A stretch of 64,000 bases of DNA. It comes from Stictocephala bisonia (taxonomy: Eukaryota > Arthropoda > Insecta > Hemiptera > Membracidae). A program made the translations under genes and the position numbers. Below the pieces are notes generated by a model, which was not told the DNA's origin, did not search any database, and was given only the letters and a program-made list of their open reading frames with translations. How positions within the stretch are numbered: the stretch's first letter is position 1; every line of letters begins with the position of its first letter. The stretch lies in assembly GCA_035578905.1 (NCBI GenBank), contig JAQJVL010002190.1, positions 51,673 through 115,672 of the forward strand, written 5' to 3'. Below, piece after piece: positions 57,180-64,000 of the stretch.

Positions 57180-58126
57180 CTACAGTTTCTCGAAGTCAGC
57201 AATTCCGTCCACTCTAATACATTTTTCTCCATTGTCTCTTCTAATAAATATCTTTCCCTCTCTGCTCCACACGTATTTATAGCCTTTTGCCCGCGCCACC
57301 TCCTTGGTCCTGCCCAGCAGCTGCTTGTTTTCTGGAGACAGATGTTCATTTATAAAAACCTTCTCCTTGTCGAAACTTCGGTTGATTTTATCCGCCGTCA
57401 ACGGCCGAACCTGCTTGAAGGCGTCGATCCAGATGTCCCGATCCTGTCATGTGATGAACTTGACTATGATGGGCGGCGTCCTGTTGCGATTGTATGTCGG
57501 CACTTGGTGCGCCGCGACCACCCTCTCCTTCCTCAGGTCCACGTTGACAGCTCTCGCCACGTCCTCCAGCAACTCTTCCAGCTTCTCTTCTTTGGTTACT
57601 GGGATTCCGCTGATCTCAATATTAGACTGCCTGGAATACTGCTCCATATTCCGCATCCTTTGCTCCAAGTCCGCTACAGATCTTTTTAGGGCTTTATTCT
57701 CTTCTTTAATTTCTTCATTCTCCTTCTGTAGCTTTTTGAGAGTCTGCTTCATCTCCTCCATAAGCTCGTTGCTCTTGTCCACCTTTTCCGAGAAGAAATC
57801 AAGCGATGTTCTGAATTCAGCAAACTCTTTGGCGCCCTTCCTTAGTTCCTCGAAGACTTCGCTCTTAAAGGCCTCGAGTGTTCTGACCAAAAACTCCTTA
57901 GTAATTTCCATCGCCGATGACGACTTGCTACTCGCCACAGATGCGTCTTTGCGGTTTTGCAAATCTCGCAATGCCATTCCTTTTTAGCACCCCGCGTTTT
58001 AAGGGAATCTTGACTCTCTCCGGAGATGCAATTCAGATGAAACACTCCCTGACACGCACCAACACACTTGATCGATTCATTTTCTTTTACGCAATCGAGA
58101 CTGCACACGCTGCAGATCACCGGCAT
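57180..58126 (-). pseudogene. CR1-group LINE ORF1: PHD-like finger, coiled coil, RRM-like domain; disrupted
   Basis: ATG at 58126 opens a PHD-like zinc finger (CSVCSLDCVKENESIKC, CQGVFHLNC, WHCEICK). A frame change near 57965 leads to a coiled coil (LMEEMKQTLKKLQKENEEI, KALKRSVADLEQRM). An RRM-like block follows (SNIEISGIPVTKEEKLEEL), then RNRTPPIIVKFIT. A TGA near 57449 stands where Arg is likely (CGA to TGA). Beyond it the same frame continues to a C-terminal domain (LSPENKQLLGRTKEVARAKG, YKYVWSREGKIFIRR) ending at 57180. ORF1 proteins bind the element's RNA, so this copy lacks its own RNA-binding partner. Confidence 0.88.
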
Positions 58127-58262
58127 TTTATAGAATTATTTTAATAAAAACGAGAATTCTACAAGTAGAAGCAAGCCGACTCACAGCACTCACCGAAGTT
58201 GACCTATGGGTAGACCGCACTGCGATAAGCGTCCGCTCTGCTCAAGAGACTGATAACGACTG

Positions 58263-59488
58263 ATATATGTGCCGAGATTCCTGATTCTGCAACTGATCCA
58301 GAACTACATGATGTTGTGATCAAAAATATGATACATGGACCTTGCGTTGCCATTAATCCCCTATCACCTTGCATGGTCGACGGCAAGTGTTCAAAGCGAT
58401 ATCCACGTAATCTTACAGCAGAGACCATCACTGGTAACGATGGTTATCCACAGTATCGCCGTAGATCACCTGACAATGACGGCCGAACTACCACAACGAA
58501 AGTAAAAGGAATTGATTTATTGGTTGACAACAGTTGGATTGTTCCATATTCTCCACTCCTTTCAAAAACATTTAAGACACATTGCAACATTGAGTATTGC
58601 AATTCAGTAAAGTCCATTAAATACATATGCAAATATGTCACAAAAGGTAGCGATATGGCAGTTTTTGGAATACAAACTAACAATACTAACGATGAAATTA
58701 CAAACTATCAAGTTGGTAGATATGTAAACTGTAATGAGGCGATTTGGCGAATATTCTCATTCCCTCTTCACGAACGTTATCCAACAGTTTTACATTTGGC
58801 AGTTCATCTAGAGAATGGTCAAAGAGTATATTTTAACGCATCAAATGCTGCTCAACGTGCTGAAACACCACCAGCTACAACATTAACCAGTTTCTTTGAG
58901 ATTTGCGAAAGCGATCCGTTTGCAAAGACATTACACTACTCTGAAATGCCACGTTATTATATCTGGAATGCTTCATTGAAGAAATTTCAACGTCGGAAAC
59001 AAGGTGATGTAGTTCCTGGTCATCGGGGTTTACGTTCAACAGATGCTCTCGGTCGTATTTACACTGTTCATCCGAAGAATGATGAATGCTTTTATTTGCG
59101 ATTGTTGCTGGTGAACGTTCGTGGGCCAACATCGTTTGGATCACTGCGAACTGTTAACGGTATACTATGCCCAACATTTCGTGCTGCATGCCAAGAGCTC
59201 AATCTACTTGAAAACGATACTCATTGGGATACGACACTCGCTGAAGCAATTGTTTCTGCATCTGCAAGCCAGATACGTACATTATTTGCTATTATAATTT
59301 CTACATGCTTTCCATCAAATCCTCTTCTCTTATGGAACAAATACCAGGACAACATGACTGAAGACATTTTACATCGAGATCGTGTCATTTCTAGAAATCC
59401 CTACATCGAGGTGAATGAAGCTATGCATAACCAGGCGTTGATATTAATCGAAGATGTGTTATCTCATGTGTGGCAGTTTGTTAGTTAG
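58263..59488 (+). pseudogene. Helitron Rep-helicase, middle part
   Basis: After the LINE the frame resumes as CAEIPDSATDPELHDVV, IKNMIHGPCVAINPLSPCM, GKCSKRYPRNLTAET, YPQYRRRSPDNDGRT and VDNSWIVPYSPLLSKTF. Then come CNSVKSIKYICKYVTKGSD (the end of the Rep region), YVNCNEAIWRIFSFPLHE, RYYIWNASLKKFQRRKQG, FYLRLLLVNVRGPTSF and GILCPTFRAACQELNLL. These are standard Helitron blocks between Rep and helicase. A frameshift near 59452 shifts the continuation into the next frame. Confidence 0.93.
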
Positions 59489-61052
59489 GTTAGGGATGCC
59501 AGCACCAGATCGTGCAATGAATGACGCACTTAATGGAGAGTTGAAACGCGAACGTGAATACAATATACATGAATTGCAACAATCAGTTCAAACGAATGTA
59601 ACCCTGTTGAACCCACTACAGAAGGAGGTCTACGATGTAATAATGAAGGCAATTTATGATGGAAATAGTGGTATATTTTTCTTAGATGCTCCTGGTGGCA
59701 CCGGAAAAACATTTCTCATGTCATTGATTTTGGCTACGATTCGTGCGACATCGGACATTGCTATTGCAGTTGCTTCTTCTGGAATAGCGGCTACATTGTT
59801 AGAAGGATGCCGTACGGCTCATTCAGCTTTTAAATTGCCTTTAAACCTTCAAACTAATGAACAACCCACATGTAATATTGCAAAAAACTCTGAAATGGCC
59901 AAAGTGTTATTAGAATCAAAAATCATTATTTGGGACGAATGCACAATGGCGCACAAACGTTCATTAGAAGCACTAGATAGAACACTTAAAGATTTGCGCA
60001 ATAACACAAGATGTTTTGGATGTGCACTGATATTACTTTCTGGTGATTTCCGGCAAACACTGCCAGTAATTCCAAGATCAACACCTGCTGATGAGATAAA
60101 TGCCTGCCTCAAATCATCAAATCTTTGGCGATACGTGATAAAACTAAAATTAACATCAAATATGAGAGTAGAATTGCTAAACGATCCATCAGCTGAAGAC
60201 TTTTCAAATCAATTGCTTACTATAGGCAATGGCCAAGTACCTGTCGACACATCAAGTGGATTAATTTCATTTCCTGCAAATTTTTGTAATTTTGTATCCT
60301 CAAAAGACGAACTCATAGCCAAAGTTTTTCCAAACATTATAGTTAACCACAAAATTAACGATTGGTTGAACGAGCGAGTAATTTTGGCAGCTAAAAACAC
60401 TGATGTAGACACTCTAAACATCATTATACAGAATCAAATTGTTGGAAATATCCATTCATTTAAATCAATTGACTGTGTAACGAATGAAGACGAGGCCACA
60501 AATTATCCAACCGAATTTCTAAATTCCTTGGACGTGTCCGGTTTACCGCCACACAACTTACAATTGAAAGTTGGCTCAGTCGTCATTTTACTAAGAAATC
60601 TAAACCAACCGAGACTATGCAATGGGACACGTTTAGTAATAACAAAATTAATGACCAATGTATTTCACAGAAAGATACTAAAAGGAAAGTACAAAGGCGA
60701 GGAAGTTCTAATTCCAAGGATTCCTATGATCCCTACAGATATGCCCTTTGAATTTAAAAGAATACAATTTCCAATTCGTCTTGCATTTGCCATGACCATA
60801 AATAAGGCACAAGGTCAATCTTTGAGTGTTTGTGGATTGAACCTAGAAAATGCGTGTTTTTCACACGGCCAACTATACGTGGCATGTTCACGAGTCGGCA
60901 AACCATCCGATTTGTTTGTACTTGCGCCTCAGAAAAAACTAAAAATGTCGTTTATCACAAAGTGCTTCACAATTAAAAGTTTAACCATGAAGGTCTTAAT
61001 GTCCATAAAGGCTTCAACATTAAAGAATAATGCTAACACAACTGATAAATAA
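59454..61052 (+). pseudogene. Helitron Rep-helicase, C-terminal PIF1-type helicase part
   Basis: The frame from 59454 carries LGMPAPDRAMNDALN and the PIF1-like SF1 helicase motifs. They are LDAPGGTGKTFLMSL (Walker A), IIIWDECTMAHKRSLEA (Walker B), LLSGDFRQTLPVIPRS, LTSNMRVELL, LCNGTRLVITKLM, AFAMTINKAQGQSL and LYVACSRVGKPSDLFVLAP. It ends at TAA 61050-61052. All helicase motifs are readable, and only the single frameshift upstream separates it from the middle part. In a working element this enzyme would unwind the displaced strand during rolling-circle transposition. No OTU or endonuclease domain was seen. Confidence 0.93.
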
Positions 61053-61803
61053 ATTAACTTTATTTACTATATTGAATGATGTATGTTTGTTTATTTTTTT
61101 TTTTATAAATACTATATTTAATAACTGTGAGTTATTTAAATTATATTGTAGCCTATATTAATGTATTATTATTTAATAATGTAAACGTGCTTGAAAATAA
61201 TTTCATCATAAGCTATTACATCACAAAATGTTAACATAAACACATTATCAGATTCATTGTTAGGTGGTACGAAGTTCGCCGGGTCAGCTAGTTTAGAATA
61301 ATAGTACATATTTACAATCACAATAAGTGTTTGAAAATATAAATGGTATATGTGGGAGGTTATTTGTATAATCTGTTGAAATAAAGCAAAATTTAGAAAA
61401 AATATGATGGGCCTACTAATTATATCTGACTTGAATCATATTCTTACAACTTCATTAGCAATATTAAAACGAATCTTTTTCATTCAAATTGTAATATGAG
61501 TTTAATTTAAGGCCACTGTTCCATTGTTATATTGATGCCACTGTCTATTTCAATTTGTTCTTTGAGGCTTTTCAGAAGGTATAAGTTTATTTATGTTGTG
61601 CTGTATTAAATGGGGTCTCTTTTATCTTTTTTAATCCCTCATGCATATTCAAGTCTCTTCAAATATCCTCTAGATTAATCTGTTAGAGATATACCCAAAG
61701 TACATGGCACGTAATGTGATACGGAGAACTTCCCCAACAGTGGAAGAGCGCTACAAGGTACATTAGTCTGTAAGTTTGCCTATTCACCCTGGATCATGAC
61801 ATG

Positions 61804-62265
61804 GACCATAATTTATGCTCCTCACAATGCCATCCAGAATTGTGATGTGGAGCATAATTTATGCTCCTGCATTAATATCAATAAAACATATGTTTATCAT
61901 CAAGCAAGCATGACAAAGTTGGTACCAATCGACGCAGAATGTTCTGATCTATACATTTCAGATTTTTAATAATTTTTTATGCAATTTTAAAAACATAGCA
62001 AAATGTTCAACAACAAACTTCCGCTCAGTTTCTGCCCGGTGGAGGTCTGGAGCGGCGAAGAGGCCGTTGTTTGTCAAATGACTGAAGGACAACCAGAAAA
62101 CGAAATAAGTCGTGTATCAAATATCAGTCTGTAGAGAATGAAATACTCTTTCTAACGAAACAAATTGCATTGTTCTAGCTGCATTAGGTATTTTACAAAA
62201 AATGTTTTCGTATATACCCTTGTTTGAGTGGTTTCTCTCAAGTGAGTCGAGGCATAATTTATGCC
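61804..62265. repeat. Three copies of a CATAATTTATG palindromic motif
   Basis: GGAGCATAATTTATGCTCC at 61849-61867 has 9-bp arms around one base. A half-mutated copy lies at 61804-61822 (CCATAATTTATGCTCC) and a variant (GGCATAATTTATGCC) at 62251-62265. They may be subterminal sites of an unrecognised transposon or binding sites. Confidence 0.7.
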
Positions 62266-62785
62266 TTTGATAAAAGTTTAGCTAATAAATGATTTATTGA
62301 GATATAAACAAACAAAAAATTAGCCAGAAAGGCAGAGTTCATACATCGATTGGTGCCATTTCGAGCGATTTCTGCACAGTATATTGGCAATGGTCACGTG
62401 ACAAAGAGAACCCGGCAAAGGCAGTCAGTCGTCTAGGCCATGTTGTTTGGTGCGCGTAGGATTTTTACTTGTCAGTGTTTTAATCGCTGTAAGCATTATA
62501 AATTAATATCTGTACTAATACAATTGTGTAATGTAATAATAGTGGAATTTGTTGTTGTGGTTTAGTGTAAAAAATATCAGTAATTATAAAAAATATGTTA
62601 ATTAGTTTTGATCTTTGTTTATTGCACATAATGATAATGATTATTATAAAAACAGCCTAGCATACAAAGAATGCTCAAAGTTATCAATATCAAAGGATCC
62701 TGGGATGCAAAACTAAGAGCGAGTCAAATATTTTATTTTATATTGTAGGCCTAGTTGTAAGTGTATTTCAGTGTTTATTTGACAG

Positions 62786-62788
<3 letters not shown>

Positions 62789-62839
<51 letters not shown>
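62789..62839. repeat. (TA)n microsatellite
   Basis: A pure TA tract of about 51 bp. Confidence 0.95.
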
Positions 62840-62843
<4 letters not shown>

Positions 62844-64000
62844 GTAGGTACTAGCCTAAACAATTAATGTTTATCCAATTTGAGCTAACAAAGTGTTCAC
62901 AGATAGGGTATTAGTATAGCATAATACAAATAATAATTTAAAAAAAATAGTATGTACTAATTCTTTTCAATGTAAATTATTTGTTTAGTTTAGTTACGTG
63001 ACAATAATATTACTTAGTATGTTATTATTATATAGTGCTAAAACTTTATTTATGGCAGTAAGGTAATACATTTTATACATTTCTATTCAGAAATATGTGT
63101 TTTATCTGTAACTGTCATATAAAATGTCATTATATTTCCTATAATGTTTACAATATGCACTATTTTCAAGTACCGTTAACATGCTCACTTATGGTGTTAT
63201 AAGTTTTATACTTTTTGAAATATTTTCACATATTTTACATGTCCTTGTAGCTAATAGACTGTACTAATAAAGTACATGTAGCAAAAATTATAAAAAAACT
63301 CTACATACTCCTTATTATTGGATTTTTTTTTATAATTTTTTACAGCCAATTTTCGTTTCTGTAGTAACATGGCCGCTCATCACAATTCACTATGAAAGTA
63401 GATATTTAAAATAATTATAGCTGTAAACGCACATCCACGAGGGCAACATTTCGTTTTGTTATCATTTTCTAACTCATTGTCATTTAATTTTAATAAAAAC
63501 AATAATCCAAGAATATATGATTGTATATTGTTATACAGGCATAGGCTATTCTTGATAATCCTCTAAGTAGCTAAGTAAGTTTTAAAAATCATAAGATATA
63601 GACATAGTGATTTGGTTACAATTGACATTAGATTGGCTTTTGAAACAAGGGATATAGAAAGAAGTTAAACCGGTGCATTTGAAGCTTATTTATTAATTAA
63701 AATAAAGCTAGTAGAAGTGTTAAAGGTAGGAAAATACTTGTACATATATTATTTAACCCAAAAAACATTGGCCAAATATATATATATATTAATCATAATA
63801 AACTACACTGAATATTTTCATAAAATAGTATTAATTAAACATTGTAATAAAATTGTCTTGTAGTAGTGTTTATTTTCGCACATAGCCTCTCTTTCATTAA
63901 AACTTTTTATAACTTTGCGTCATACATCACATTTCTGCAGAAAAAACGGTTTATTTATAAAAATATAGCTAATTTTCAACATAGTACAGAAGACATTTCA

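Larger units (their letters stand above)
53686..58262 (-). mobile_element. CR1-group LINE, nearly full length, nested in the Helitron
   Basis: The minus-strand element has a 5' UTR (about 58262-58127), ORF1 (58126-57180), ORF2 (56841-53923) and a 3' UTR ending ATTATT repeats near 53686. Its 3' end (aatctttatt before (AAT)n) resembles the fragment at 11491. It interrupts the Helitron gene between DDII and CAEIPD. No clear target duplication is visible; at most TATA is shared, consistent with CR1-like elements. Confidence 0.92.
51547..61291 (+). mobile_element. Autonomous-type Helitron, disrupted by a nested LINE
   Basis: The 5' end is TCTATATACATAAAAGAAAG at 51547, preceded by A. The 3' end is GGGTCAGCTAG at 61281-61291, followed by T. 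This matches Helitron insertion between A and T with TC and CTRR termini and no target duplication. The 9.75 kb include a 4.6-kb CR1-group LINE, so the Helitron alone is about 5.2 kb. It encodes one Rep-helicase protein, now broken at a TGA, at the LINE and at a frameshift. Confidence 0.93.
61292..64000. other. Upstream flank or intron of moira, nothing coding recognised
   Basis: AT-rich sequence with palindromic motifs near 61804-62265, a GC-richer patch at 62390-62450 and a TA microsatellite. The upstream moira exon should lie in this direction, but no matching block was found. Confidence 0.4.

Noticed and set aside
53923..57987. Plus-strand frames across the nested LINE (for example 54509-54943 and 57304-57987)
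   Set aside because: Reverse shadows of the LINE ORF1 and ORF2.

Overview
The window reads as AT-rich animal nuclear DNA, most probably insect and perhaps hemipteran. It has very long introns, a SWI/SNF gene with spliceosomal exons, and a dense mixture of arthropod-type transposons (piggyBac, hAT, pogo/Tigger, Helitron, R1/CR1/RTE-like LINEs, Penelope). The species cannot be fixed from the sequence. No tRNA, rRNA, CRISPR array or bacterial operon was seen.

Host genes. Three exons on the minus strand (49506-49625, 36371-36475, 5431-5599) join in phase and encode 131 consecutive residues of the N-terminal region of moira/SMARCC (BAF155/170), the SWI/SNF core subunit. They are separated by introns of 13.0 kb and 30.8 kb; the 5' and 3' parts of the gene lie outside the window. 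A second gene lies inside the 30.8-kb intron on the opposite strand. It has three phase-compatible exons (18876-19849, 22975-23107, 27982-28539), encodes about 554 residues and is an uncharacterised Cys-rich, Lys-rich protein with a recent 35-residue internal duplication.

Mobile DNA, left to right: an RTE-like LINE tail (1-930); piggyBac-1 (2756-5382); a piggyBac fossil (about 7330-11490) split by an R1-type LINE with a 9-bp target duplication (8068-11184); a LINE tail and a long inverted repeat (11491-13574); a three-element TTAA nest (13826-18481) holding piggyBac-2; an inverted-repeat element with exon-like arms (20350-21420); a Tigger relic, a minisatellite, a piggyBac relic and a Penelope relic in the introns of the nested gene; a LINE (28740-35272) split by a 4.1-kb TTAA element; a CR1/Jockey-like LINE (38948-48310) split by a TTAA MITE and by a 5.73-kb element with a perfect 8-bp target duplication, which itself holds hAT and piggyBac relics; a Helitron-like non-autonomous element (48587-49266); and a 9.75-kb Helitron (51547-61291) whose Rep-helicase gene is split by a nearly full-length CR1-group LINE with an intact 972-codon ORF2.

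The nesting gives a relative order of insertion. In several places removing the insert restores the reading frame of the older element exactly, which is the strongest evidence here for element boundaries. The least explained items are the 5.73-kb element of unassigned superfamily, the exon-like inverted arms at 20350-21420, the 4.1-kb TTAA element, and an unidentified minus-strand reading frame at 6838-7177. Stretches where nothing was recognised: 950-2755, 5600-6837, 18482-18875, 23108-25419, 25871-26779, 35273-36370, 36476-38947, 49626-51546 (apart from a T run) and 61292-64000 (apart from short repeats).
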